Below are positions 40,601 through 48,934 of a stretch of 64,000 nt of DNA, piece after piece. Made by a program: the position numbers and the translations under genes. The notes below the pieces were generated by a model. The model was not told the origin of the DNA and made no database searches. It worked only from the letters and a program-made list of their open reading frames with translations. Source of the stretch: Amycolatopsis deserti (lineage in GTDB: Bacteria > Actinomycetota > Actinomycetes > Mycobacteriales > Pseudonocardiaceae); the NCBI RefSeq assembly GCF_014653945.1, contig NZ_BNAU01000010.1, positions 1 through 64,000 of the forward strand. Direction: 5' to 3'. Position 1 is the stretch's first letter. Every line of letters begins with the position of its first letter.

Positions 40601-41116
40601 TCAGCCCAGCGGGGTCAGCAACCGGTGCGGCTCGCGCAGGGCGACGCTCACCGGATCGTCCCGGTAGTCCGGTTTGGCGCCCGGGCCGAGGCTCACCACC
40701 AGGTCGGCCGGTGCCGGTACCGACTGGCAGCGCGGGCACAGCCCGGCCGGCGTCACCGGGGTGCCGCAGTCGGCGTGGCTGAACACGCGCCGGGGCCCGG
40801 CCGGTGGCCCGAACTCGTGCTCGCCCCACTGCGCCAGGGCGAACACCGCGGGCCACAGGGCGATGCCGCGCGCGGTGAGGACGTAGTCGTGGCCGGACGG
40901 GCGCGGCCGCCGCTCCAGCAGGCCCGCGGCGACCAGGGATTTCAGCCGGTCGGTGAGGACGGCGCGCGGGATGTCGAGGTGCGCGCACAGGTCGCCGAAC
41001 CGCCGGACCCCGTAGAAGAAATCCCGCAGGACGAGCAGCGTCCACCGCTCGCCGACGACCTCGAGCGCCCTGGCCAGCGAGCAGTCCTGGGTCGCGTAGT
41101 CCTTGCCGAGTGCCAC
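40601..41116 (-). CDS. HxlR-family transcriptional regulator
   Basis: 171 aa. HTH: CSLARALEVVGERWTLLVLRDFFYGVRRFGDL, then IPRAVLTDRLKSLVAAGLLER. The C-terminal part has an unusual Cys/His set (SHADCGTPVTPAGLCPRC) that may bind zinc. GTG start. It diverges from an MFS exporter with two matching palindromes between them, a standard repressor-pump arrangement. Confidence 0.93.
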   Translation of the reverse strand: MALGKDYATQDCSLARALEVVGERWTLLVLRDFFYGVRRFGDLCAHLDIPRAVLTDRLKSLVAAGLLERRPRPSGHDYVLTARGIALWPAVFALAQWGEHEFGPPAGPRRVFSHADCGTPVTPAGLCPRCQSVPAPADLVVSLGPGAKPDYRDDPVSVALREPHRLLTPLG

Positions 41117-41136
41117 GACCGCCAGCTTACCGCCTG

Positions 41137-41189
41137 GTTCAGTTATTGAACTACTCCTGCTAGGGTCAGCTGCAGTTCAATCACTGAAC
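41137..41189. promoter_or_regulatory. Twin HxlR operators
   Basis: Two palindromes share GTTCA-N5-TGAAC: 41137-41151 and 41175-41189, with centres 38 bp apart. On the plus strand TAGGGT (41161-41166) lies between them with TTCAGT (41138) 17 bp upstream, so one operator covers the -35 box and the other the start of the MFS transcript. Confidence 0.7.
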
Positions 41190-41199
41190 CGGAGGGGCA

Positions 41200-42531
41200 A
41201 TGGCAACACTGGTGATCGCGAGCGCCGCGGCGTTCCTGGTCTTGGTGAACTTCACCGCGCCGCTGGCCACGCTCGGCGAGATCGCGGGCGCGCTGGGCGC
41301 CGGGCCCGCCGGGCAGACGTGGATGCTCGGCAGCATCAGCCTCGGCCTGGCCGCGGCGCTGCTGATCGCGGGTGGGTTCGCCGACACGTTCGGCCGCAGG
41401 CGCGTGTTCGTGCTGGGCGGATCGGGGCTCGCGGTGGGCAGCGTGCTGTGCGCGGTGGCGCCGGCGACCTGGCTGTTCGTGCTGGGGCGGATCGTGCAGG
41501 GCGTGGCGAGCGCGGCGCTGCTGGTGTCGAGCCTGGGACTGCTCGCGCACGCCTACCCGGCCGGGGCGGAGCGGGTGCGGGCGACCGGGTTGTGGGGCGC
41601 GATGCTCGGCGGCGGGATCGCGGTCGGGCCGGTGCTGGCCGCGCTGCTGACCGCCCCGGCGGGCTGGCGGTCCGTCTACTGGCTGATCGCGGCGCTCGGC
41701 GTGGCGGTGGCGGCCGGAGGTGCGCGCCTGGCCGAGTCCCGGGGGATCCCGCGGCCGACGGACTTCGCCGGGTTGGTGACGCTGGGGCCGGGGATCGCGT
41801 TGCTGGTCGCCGCGCTGACCGAGGCGCGCACGGGGTGGGGAGTGGCCGTGCTGGCCTGGGCGGCGCCGGCGGTGGCCCTGCTGGCCGCGTTCGTCGTGGT
41901 CGAGTTGCGGGCCGCCGAACCGATGATCGACCTGCGGCTGTTGCGCGCACCGGCCTTCCGCGCGGCGACGGCGGGGGCGTTGACCAGCGGGATCGCGGTG
42001 GTGTCGTTCATGACGTACCTGCCCGGACTGCTGCACCGGTTGCTCGGCCTGACCCCGCTGGCCGCGGCCGCGGTGGTGTCGATCTGGTCCGGGGTGTCGT
42101 TCCTGGTGGCGGCCCAGGCGCGGCGGGTGACCCCGTGGCTGGGCGACCGTCGCCAGGCGGCGCTGGGACTCGGGCTGTGCGCGGCCGGGGAGCTGGCCAC
42201 GCTCGGGCTGAGCGCGCAGTCGTCGTGGTGGCATTTCGCGCCCGGCCTGGCGATCGCGGGCGTCGGGACGGGGTTGTGCAACGCGGCACTGGCGGGGCTG
42301 TCGGTGCGCACCGTGCCGGCCGACCGGGCCGCGATGGGAACCGGGGCGAACAACACCGCCCGGTATGTCGGGTCCGCGCTGGGGATCGCGCTGGTGGCGG
42401 TGGTGCTGGCGGCCGCGCCGGGACCCGCCGGAGTGAACTACACCGCGGCGATCACCGGCACGCTGGCCCTGCTGGGAGCCCTGATGACGGCGATGAGCCG
42501 GGAACGGACGCCGGCGCCGGTGGGTTCGTAG
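41200..42531 (+). CDS. MFS exporter, DHA2-like
   Basis: 443 aa membrane transporter. LVLVNFTAPLATLGEIAGALG is the first helix, GGFADTFGRRRVFVLG motif A, and LGGGIAVGPVLAALL a motif C variant. GGAGGGG precedes the ATG. Control by the divergent HxlR protein is probable. A tandem repeat region begins 37 bases after its stop. Confidence 0.92.
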   Translation: MATLVIASAAAFLVLVNFTAPLATLGEIAGALGAGPAGQTWMLGSISLGLAAALLIAGGFADTFGRRRVFVLGGSGLAVGSVLCAVAPATWLFVLGRIVQGVASAALLVSSLGLLAHAYPAGAERVRATGLWGAMLGGGIAVGPVLAALLTAPAGWRSVYWLIAALGVAVAAGGARLAESRGIPRPTDFAGLVTLGPGIALLVAALTEARTGWGVAVLAWAAPAVALLAAFVVVELRAAEPMIDLRLLRAPAFRAATAGALTSGIAVVSFMTYLPGLLHRLLGLTPLAAAAVVSIWSGVSFLVAAQARRVTPWLGDRRQAALGLGLCAAGELATLGLSAQSSWWHFAPGLAIAGVGTGLCNAALAGLSVRTVPADRAAMGTGANNTARYVGSALGIALVAVVLAAAPGPAGVNYTAAITGTLALLGALMTAMSRERTPAPVGS

Positions 42532-42567
42532 GCGCCGCCGGCCGCCGCGGCTGGTTGGGCCCCTGGG

Positions 42568-43104
42568 GGCAACCGGCGCGCGGCGTCCGCCGGCGGGCTC
42601 TTGTCGGGGTGCGGTCGGCCAGCTCGGCTGGCTGCTCCGCCGGTGGCCCGGTTGCCGTGGGGCAACCGGGCGGCGGGGTTCGTCGGTGGGCTTTCGTCGT
42701 GGGGCGGGCAGGTGTCTCGGCCGGCTACTCCGCCGGTGCCCTGGTTGCCGTGGAGGCAACCTGGCCGCGGGGTCCGCCGGCGGGCCCTCGTCGTGGTTCG
42801 GTCGGCCCACGACGTGGTTCGGTCGGCGATCTCGGCTGGCCACTCCGCCGGTGGCCTGGTTGCCCTGCGGGCAACCGGGCGGCGGGGTTCACCGGCGGGC
42901 TCTCGTCGTGGTGCGGGCAGGTGTCTCGGCCGGCTGCTCCGCCGGTGGCCTGGTTGCCGTGGGGGGCAGCCAGGCCGCGGGGTCCGGCGGCAGGCCCACT
43001 TCGTAGTGCGGCAGGTATCTCGCCCGGCTACTCCGCCGGTGCCCCGGTTGCCCTGGGGCAGCCTTCCCGCGGGGCCCGGTCGGTGCACGACGTGGTGCGG
43101 TCGG
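42568..43104. repeat. Hairpin-bearing tandem repeat array
   Basis: Imperfect units of about 93 bp start near 42568, 42661, 42755, 42870, 42965 and 43057 (one unit is about 115 bp). Each junction is a stem such as CCCGGTTGCC-GTGG-GGCAACCGGG (42648-42671). Between stems the units share GGCGGGCAGGTGTCTCGGCC, TACTCCGCCGGTG and CGTCGTGGTTCGG segments. It fills the gap between two convergent genes. Open frames run through it, but no gene is supported. Confidence 0.85.
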
Positions 43105-43974
43105 CTATCGCGTCAGGAGGTCCCGCAGCGCCTTGATCACCTCGGCCGGGCCCTCCTCCGCCATGAAGTGCCCCGACGTCACCGTCCGGTGGTCGAGGTC
43201 CGGCGCCCACGCCCGCCACAGCGTCTCGGCGTCGTAGCCCAGCGCCGCGCCCCAGTCCTGCTGCAGCACGGTCACCGGCATCGCCAGGCGGCGGCCGGCC
43301 CCGCGGTCGGCGGTGTCGTGCGTGATGTCGACCGTCGCGGTGGCGCGGTAGTCGGCGACGATCGAGGTCACCGCCTCGCGGGACGCGCGCAGGTACTCGG
43401 CCCGCACGTCGGCCGGGATGGCGTCCGGGTTCTGCGTCCACGCGTCCAGGAAGTAGCCGAAGAACTCGTCCGGCACCGCGCCGATCATCTTCTCCGCCAG
43501 CCCGGGCGGCTGCGCCATCAGGTACAGGTGGAACCCGACCGCCGCGCTCGCGCCGTGCATCACGTCCCACATGTCCAGCGTCGGCAGCACGTCGAGCGAG
43601 GCCAGGTGCGTCACCGCGTCCGGGTGGTCCAGACCGGCCCGGATCGCGACCAGCGCGCCCCGGTCGTGCCCGGCCAGCGCGAACCGCGGGTGCCCGAACG
43701 CCCGGGCCACCGCCACCACGTCGGCCGCCATCGTGCGCTTCGAGTAGGTCTCGCCGGTGTCCGCGGGCTTGTCGCTGTCGCCGTAGCCGCGCAGGTCCGG
43801 CACGATCACGGTGTGGTCGGCGGCGAGGTCGGCGGCCACGTGCCGCCACATCAGGTGGGTCTGCGGGAACCCGTGCAACAGCACGATCGGGCGGCCGGAG
43901 CCGCCGATCGCCACGTTCAGTGAGACGCCCTCGGCGACGGGAACCCGCTGGTAGTCGAATCCGGTGATCTGCAT
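43105..43974 (-). CDS. Alpha/beta hydrolase, haloacetate dehalogenase-like
   Basis: 289 aa. IVLLHGFPQTHLMWRHVA, the nucleophile elbow GHDRGALVA (Asp), IVPDLRGYGDSDKP and C-terminal SGHFMAEE (catalytic His) match the fluoroacetate dehalogenase / epoxide hydrolase branch. Asp as nucleophile excludes ordinary serine esterases. ATG at 43974. The actual substrate cannot be deduced. Its 3' end abuts the tandem repeat array. Confidence 0.9.
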   Translation of the reverse strand: MQITGFDYQRVPVAEGVSLNVAIGGSGRPIVLLHGFPQTHLMWRHVAADLAADHTVIVPDLRGYGDSDKPADTGETYSKRTMAADVVAVARAFGHPRFALAGHDRGALVAIRAGLDHPDAVTHLASLDVLPTLDMWDVMHGASAAVGFHLYLMAQPPGLAEKMIGAVPDEFFGYFLDAWTQNPDAIPADVRAEYLRASREAVTSIVADYRATATVDITHDTADRGAGRRLAMPVTVLQQDWGAALGYDAETLWRAWAPDLDHRTVTSGHFMAEEGPAEVIKALRDLLTR

Positions 43975-44039
43975 GGAACCGAGCCTGCCGGGACCCGATC
44001 AGCAACGAATCAGCGCGCGCTGAGCGGCTACAGTGCGCG

Positions 44040-47000
44040 GTGATGGGCTCGTCCGTGCGGTTCGCCGTGCTCGGGCCGCTGGTCGCCGAGACCGAGCACG
44101 GTCCGCTCGACCTCAGGGGGCCGCGGCACCGGGCGGTCCTCGCGCGCCTGCTGATCGCCCGCGGCCGGGTGGTCCCGGTCGACCGCCTTGTCGACGACCT
44201 GTGGGCCGACCCGCCCGACGGCGCGGTCGGGGCGATCCAGACCTTCGTCGCGGCGCTCCGCCGCGTGCTGGAACCCGACCGGCCGCCGCGCGCCCCCGCG
44301 CGGCTCCTCGTCACCACCGGGCCCGGGTACGCGCTGCGCGCCGAGGAGGTCGACGCTTGGCGCTTCGAGGAGGCGGTGACCAAGGCCGCGGACCTGGCGC
44401 CCGCCGAGGCACTGTCGCTTGTGGACGAGGCGCTGGGCTTGTGGCGCGGCCCCGCCTACGCCGAGTTCGCCGACCAGGGCTGGGCCCGCGCGGAGATCGC
44501 CCGGCTGGACGAGCTGCGCCTGCTCGCCCTCGAACGCCGGGCGGAAGCGTTGCTGGACCTCGGGCGCGCGGCCGAAGCCGTACCCGACCTGGAGGCCCAC
44601 ACCGGCGCGCATCCGTTGCGGGAGGACGCGTGGCGCCTTCTCGCGCTCGCGCTGTACCGCGCCGGCCGGCAGGGCGACGCGCTCGCCGCGTTGCGCCGGG
44701 CGCGGCAGGTGCTCGCCGACGAACTGGGCGTCGATCCCGGGCCCGCGCTGCGTGAGCTGGAGTCGGGCATCCTCGCCCAAGCGCCCGAGCTGACCGCCGA
44801 CATGCCCAGCGCACTCGTCGGCCGGGACACCGAACTGGCGCGGCTCACCGAGGCCGCTGGACGGGCGCGGCTGGTCCTGATCTCCGGCGAGGCCGGCGCG
44901 GGCAAGACCGCGCTCGCCGAAGCGTTCACCGCGGCGATGGTGGCCCGCGGGTGGACTGCCGCGTGGGGCGTCAACCCGGAGCACGAAGGCGTGCCCGCGG
45001 CCTGGCCGTGGACGCAGATCCTCGGCACGCTCGGCATCTCCGTGCCGGACGAGCCGAACCGGTTCCATTGGCACCGGGCGGTGCGGGAGGAGCTGGCCCG
45101 GCGGGGGAAGCTGCTGCTGGTCCTGGACGACCTGCACTGGGCGGGCGAGGAAACGCTGGCCCTGCTGTCCGCGCTGGTCACCGATCCGCTGCCGGGGACG
45201 GTGCTGATCGTCGGCGCCTACCGCAGCACGGACGTCGCGCCCGGTTTGGCTGGTTTTCTGGGCCGGATCGCGCGCGCCGAGCCGGTGCGGATCTACCTGG
45301 GCGGGCTGCCGGCGGAGGCGGTGCCCGCGCTGGTGCTCGCCACCACGGGGCGGGAGGTCGACACCGGGACGGCTCGCACCATCCATCAGCGCAGCGGCGG
45401 CAACCCGTTCTTCGTGCGGGAACTCGCGCGGGTGCTCGACACGGAGGGCGCGCTGTCGACGGTGCCCCCAGGCGTGCGCGACGTGGTCCGGTACCGGGTC
45501 GCGCAACTGCCCGAGGGTGTGCAGGCGGTGCTACGGCTGGCCGCGGTCGTCGGCAATGAGGTCGACTTGGACCTGCTGCCCGGGGACGCGCTCGAACTCG
45601 CGGGCGGGGGCGGGCCGTTCCGGCGGGACCTTCCGACCGGGGACGCTCTGGACGCTTCTGAGGTCGCCGCCAAACGGGATCTCCTCGCCGAGCAGGGATC
45701 GGGCCTCCCTACCGGCGAGGTGCTGGACGCTGGGGAGGGGGCGGCTGAGCGTGGGCCGGGTGGGTTCGGCCGCGACGTTTCGCCCGGCGAGGTGCTCGAC
45801 GCTCTCGAACTCGCCGCGGAGCGGGGGTTTCTCGTCGAGCGCGGGCCGGGCCGGTTCCGCTTTGCCCATGCGCTCGTCCGGGACACGCTCTACCAGGACC
45901 TCTCGCGGTCGCGCCGGGCGCGCCTGCACGCGCGGATCGGCGAGATGATCGAACGCCTGCGCCCCGGCGACGTGGCCGCGCTCGCGCACCACTTCCTGCT
46001 CGCCGAGGCGCCCGCGGCGGTCCGGTACGCGCGGGCCGCGGCCGAGGACGCCGAGCGCCGCTTCGCTCCGCATGAGGCCGCCCGGTTGTGGCAAGCCGCG
46101 CTCGACAACTCCGGTCCGCCGGGTGGGGCCCCGGCTGGTGGCGCCGACGTGCCGGAGCGTCTCGAGCTGATCATGGGCCTGGTGCGGGCGCTGGCCGTGA
46201 CCGGCAGGTTGGACCAGGCCCGGCAGCACCGGGCCGAGGCGCTGGCGCTGGCCGAGCAGGTCGGCGACCCGGCGCTGACCGCACGCGTGCTCGCCAAGTT
46301 CGACGTGCCCGCGATCTGGACCGCGAACGACGATCCCGGCTTGGCCCGGCGGATCGCCGAGGTGACCGAGCGGACTCTGGACGCGTTGCCGCCGGGCGAG
46401 GACGCGGTTCGCGCGCGCCTGCTCGCCACCCTTGCCCTTGAGTTGCGCAACACCGCCGGGGACCGCGGACCGCAGGCCGCGCGGGAGGCCGAGACGTTGG
46501 CGCGGAGCCTGGACGATCCCGCGCTGCTGGCGTTCGCGCTGAACGCCCGGTTCATGCAGTCGTTCGAGCGGGCCGGGCTCGCACCGGAGCGGGCCCGCAT
46601 CGGACGCGAGCTGGTCGAGCTGGCGCAACGCCACGAGCTGGTGACGTTCGAGGTGCTCGGCCACCTCGTGCTGATGCAGGCCGCATCGGCCCTCGCCGAT
46701 TTCCCGGCTGCCGACGGCCACGCGGAGGCGGCCGACCGGCTCGGCGACAAGCACGAGATCCCGCTCGTCGGCGTGTTCACCCAGTGGTACCGGGCGATGC
46801 GGACCTCCGCCGCCGGACAGCCCGCCGAAGCCGCGTACCGCGCCGCCGCGGCCCGGCTGGCCGGTACCGGGATGTCCGGTGTGGACAGCGGCATCCTCGG
46901 CTTCGCCCTGCTGTGCGACCGCGTCCAGCGCGGCGTCGATGTTGGGCGCGACCTCGACTTCGGCGGCTACGAGCCGTGGTGCCGTCCCGTGGTGTCCGAC

Positions 47001-47225
47001 GACGGGTCGGAAATCCCGCCCTCCCCGCGGGACCTGCTCTTCGAGGCGCGCACCTGCCTGCACGCGCTGGTGGCGATCCGCCGCGGCGACCGCCCCGCGA
47101 TGGCCCGCCTGCACGCCGAACTGCTGCCCGCCGCGGACGAACTGGCCGGCGCGGGCAGCGGACTGCTCACGCTCGGCCCGGTCGCCCGATACCTCGAGGC
47201 GCTGGCCCGCCACGGCGCGGCCTGA
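44040..47225 (+). CDS. BTAD/STAND transcriptional regulator (AfsR/SARP-like)
   Basis: 1061 aa. Residues 1-100: OmpR-type winged helix (RGPRHRAVLARLLIARGRVVPVDRL). About 100-245: BTAD. About 260-500: NTPase with Walker A GEAGAGKTAL (near 283) and Walker B LLLVLDDLHW (near 360). C-terminal: TPR-like helices. Residues about 515-600 are an in-frame expansion of a 25-residue unit. It is probably an ATP-dependent activator of local genes. GTG at 44040 is six bases past TACAGT, suggesting a leaderless start; ATG at 44043 is the alternative. Confidence 0.92.
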   Translation: MMGSSVRFAVLGPLVAETEHGPLDLRGPRHRAVLARLLIARGRVVPVDRLVDDLWADPPDGAVGAIQTFVAALRRVLEPDRPPRAPARLLVTTGPGYALRAEEVDAWRFEEAVTKAADLAPAEALSLVDEALGLWRGPAYAEFADQGWARAEIARLDELRLLALERRAEALLDLGRAAEAVPDLEAHTGAHPLREDAWRLLALALYRAGRQGDALAALRRARQVLADELGVDPGPALRELESGILAQAPELTADMPSALVGRDTELARLTEAAGRARLVLISGEAGAGKTALAEAFTAAMVARGWTAAWGVNPEHEGVPAAWPWTQILGTLGISVPDEPNRFHWHRAVREELARRGKLLLVLDDLHWAGEETLALLSALVTDPLPGTVLIVGAYRSTDVAPGLAGFLGRIARAEPVRIYLGGLPAEAVPALVLATTGREVDTGTARTIHQRSGGNPFFVRELARVLDTEGALSTVPPGVRDVVRYRVAQLPEGVQAVLRLAAVVGNEVDLDLLPGDALELAGGGGPFRRDLPTGDALDASEVAAKRDLLAEQGSGLPTGEVLDAGEGAAERGPGGFGRDVSPGEVLDALELAAERGFLVERGPGRFRFAHALVRDTLYQDLSRSRRARLHARIGEMIERLRPGDVAALAHHFLLAEAPAAVRYARAAAEDAERRFAPHEAARLWQAALDNSGPPGGAPAGGADVPERLELIMGLVRALAVTGRLDQARQHRAEALALAEQVGDPALTARVLAKFDVPAIWTANDDPGLARRIAEVTERTLDALPPGEDAVRARLLATLALELRNTAGDRGPQAAREAETLARSLDDPALLAFALNARFMQSFERAGLAPERARIGRELVELAQRHELVTFEVLGHLVLMQAASALADFPAADGHAEAADRLGDKHEIPLVGVFTQWYRAMRTSAAGQPAEAAYRAAAARLAGTGMSGVDSGILGFALLCDRVQRGVDVGRDLDFGGYEPWCRPVVSDDGSEIPPSPRDLLFEARTCLHALVAIRRGDRPAMARLHAELLPAADELAGAGSGLLTLGPVARYLEALARHGAA

Positions 47226-47281
47226 AGTGGGAGCCGCGCCTCACGTGGGGTTGGAGGGTGGCGGGGCGCGCCGTCTGCGGC

Positions 47282-47500
47282 GGGGCCGCGCGTGGCGTGG
47301 CTGGTGGTGAGTAGCGGGGTGTTGCCTGGGTGGGGCCGCGCGTGGCGTGGCTGGTGGTGAGTGGCGGAGGGGCGCCTGGGGCGGGGCCGCGCATGGCGTG
47401 GCTGGTGGTGAGTAGCGGGGTGTTGCCTGGGGCGGGTTGCGCGGCGGCGGGTTGGCTATGCCGGCGGGTGTTGCCTGGGGCAGGGGCCGCGCGGCGGCTC
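47282..47500. repeat. 50-bp minisatellite after the BTAD regulator
   Basis: Units of 50-51 bp start at 47282, 47332, 47383, 47433 and 47483. The first three are nearly identical, built of GGGGCCGCGCGTGGCGTGG, CTGGTGGTGAGTAGCGG and GTGTTGCCTGGG; the last two are degenerate. The rest of the gap to 47775 has no supported gene. Confidence 0.88.
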
Positions 47501-47775
47501 GCTGGCGGGGCCCGGCGTGGTGCCGAATGGGGCGGGAGCGCTCCGTGTGTGGCTGGTCGTGCGTGACGCGGGCAGCTGGGCTGGTCGCCGTGGTGGCTTT
47601 GCGTGGGTTCACGTTCGCGCTGGTTGACGCGGCTCCGGTTGGAGCTGGGTGGATCCACGCCGGTGGCCTGCGGAGTTTCACCTCAGGCGGCCGGAATGAG
47701 TGCGGGTTCGTGTGGGAGTGAGTTGATCCTTTCTGGTTCCAGTGGTGGCCTCGGCTTCATCCGAAGTCGAGTTGG

Positions 47776-47910
47776 TCATCCTGAGGATCCGTAGTCGTTG
47801 AACGTCCGGCCGAATGTCTCGCCGTAGAAGCGCTTGGCCTCGCCGGCGTCGGTCACCGTCAGGTCGACGTGGTCGAGGGAATGGTGCCGGTGTGGTGTCG
47901 TTTCGGTCAT
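47776..47910 (-). pseudogene. N-terminal fragment of a VOC/glyoxalase gene
   Basis: A 44-residue frame (ATG 47910, TGA 47776) reads HSLDHVDLTVTDAGEAKRFY and then GETFGRTFNDYG before stopping. This is the first beta-alpha-beta unit of a VOC domain (compare AKAFYGAAFGW in intact members). The remaining 70-80 residues are missing and the repeat-rich stretch lies beyond. It is a decayed gene. Confidence 0.6.
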
Positions 47911-47990
47911 GTCAGCCAGTGTGCCCGGGGGCTACGACAGTTTCGGGCCGGACAGCCGATCGTCTTCACGAGATGGCACAGTCGTGCACC

Positions 47991-48023
47991 TTGACCTCCA
48001 CTTTACTAGAGCTTGCACGCTCT
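47991..48023 (+). promoter_or_regulatory. MerR-type promoter candidate
   Basis: TTGACC (47991-47996) and CACGCT (48016-48021) are separated by 19 bp, the long spacer typical of MerR-family promoters. Palindromic pieces lie between (CTC near 47995, GAG near 48009; AGAGC / GCTCT at 48008-48023). The ATG of the reductase is six bases after the -10 box. No merR gene is adjacent. Confidence 0.4.
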
Positions 48024-48027
48024 CGGC

Positions 48028-48888
48028 ATGACTACGACAACCCGCGAAGTGACAGTGCTCGGCCTCGGCGAGATGGGCTCGGCCATCGCGAGGGCGTTCC
48101 TCGCGCACGGATACCGCACAACGGTCTGGAACCGGACCGCGAGCAAGGCGGTGCCGCTTGCCGAGGCCGGTGCCGTGGCAGCCCCGACCGCCGCGGAAGC
48201 CGTTGCGGCGAGCCCACTTGTCGTGATGTGCCTGCTCGACGGCGCCGCCGTGGACGAGGTGCTGTCTGCCCTCGGCGATACAGTCGAGGGCAAGGTCCTG
48301 GTCAACCTCACGAGCGGCTCCCCGGCCCAGGCCCGCGCGAACGAACGCTGGGCGAACGAGCGCGGCGCCCGCTACATCGACGGCAAGATCATGGGCGACC
48401 CGCCCTACGTCGGCACGCCGAACGCTCGATTCCTGTTCAGCGGCACCGCTTTCGAGGCCCACGAGGAGACGCTGAGCCTGCTGGGCAGCGTCAGCTACCA
48501 CGGCGAAGATGCCGGCGCCGCGGCCGTGGAGTTCCTCGCCCAGGTCGCGATGGGCTACGAACTGCTCCTCGGCTTCCTGCACACGCTCAAGGTCATGCGG
48601 TCGGAAGGCGCCGACATCATCGGGTTCGCCGACCGCTTCGCCGCCTCGCTGACCGCCTACCAGCCGCTGCTGACCTCCATCGCCAAGGCGATCGAGAGCC
48701 GCGAGTACCCGCCGGACCTCGGCCCGCTCGACGTCCAGGCCGCGCTGATGGACGACCTGATCAGCCACCGCGAGTCGCTCGGTGTGGAAGCCGTCCGGAT
48801 GCGCGAGACCAGGCAGCTGATGGAGCGCCGGATCGCCGACGGCCACGGCGGCCAGGGCTTTTCGAGCCTCTTCGAGCTGCTGGGGTAG
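48028..48888 (+). CDS. NADP-binding imine reductase / beta-hydroxyacid dehydrogenase-like protein
   Basis: 286 aa. Rossmann motif VLGLGEMGSAIARAFLAHGY with WNRT for NADP preference; LVVMCLLDGAAVDEVL, VNLTSGSPAQAR and YIDGKIMGDPPYVGTP follow the pattern of imine reductases, as does the helical C-terminal domain. Where beta-hydroxyacid dehydrogenases have a catalytic lysine the motif is not obvious, which favours the imine reductase group. ATG at 48028 is probably leaderless. The native substrate is unknown. Confidence 0.85.
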   Translation: MTTTTREVTVLGLGEMGSAIARAFLAHGYRTTVWNRTASKAVPLAEAGAVAAPTAAEAVAASPLVVMCLLDGAAVDEVLSALGDTVEGKVLVNLTSGSPAQARANERWANERGARYIDGKIMGDPPYVGTPNARFLFSGTAFEAHEETLSLLGSVSYHGEDAGAAAVEFLAQVAMGYELLLGFLHTLKVMRSEGADIIGFADRFAASLTAYQPLLTSIAKAIESREYPPDLGPLDVQAALMDDLISHRESLGVEAVRMRETRQLMERRIADGHGGQGFSSLFELLG

Positions 48889-48934
48889 ACCGCGGTGAGG
48901 GGCAGCGCCGCCGACCGGCGCTGCCCCGGCGGAA

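Noticed and set aside
42601..43923. A 440-codon plus-strand frame running through the tandem repeats into the alpha/beta hydrolase
   Set aside because: It is open only because of repeat composition, and its second half is antisense to a well-supported hydrolase.
42568..47500. CRISPR arrays suspected in the two tandem repeat regions
   Set aside because: Units are contiguous and imperfect with no unique spacers of constant length, and no cas gene occurs in the window.
47241..47681. Proline-rich minus-strand protein over the 50-bp minisatellite
   Set aside because: Its repeats are just the translated minisatellite; there is no ribosome site or recognisable domain.
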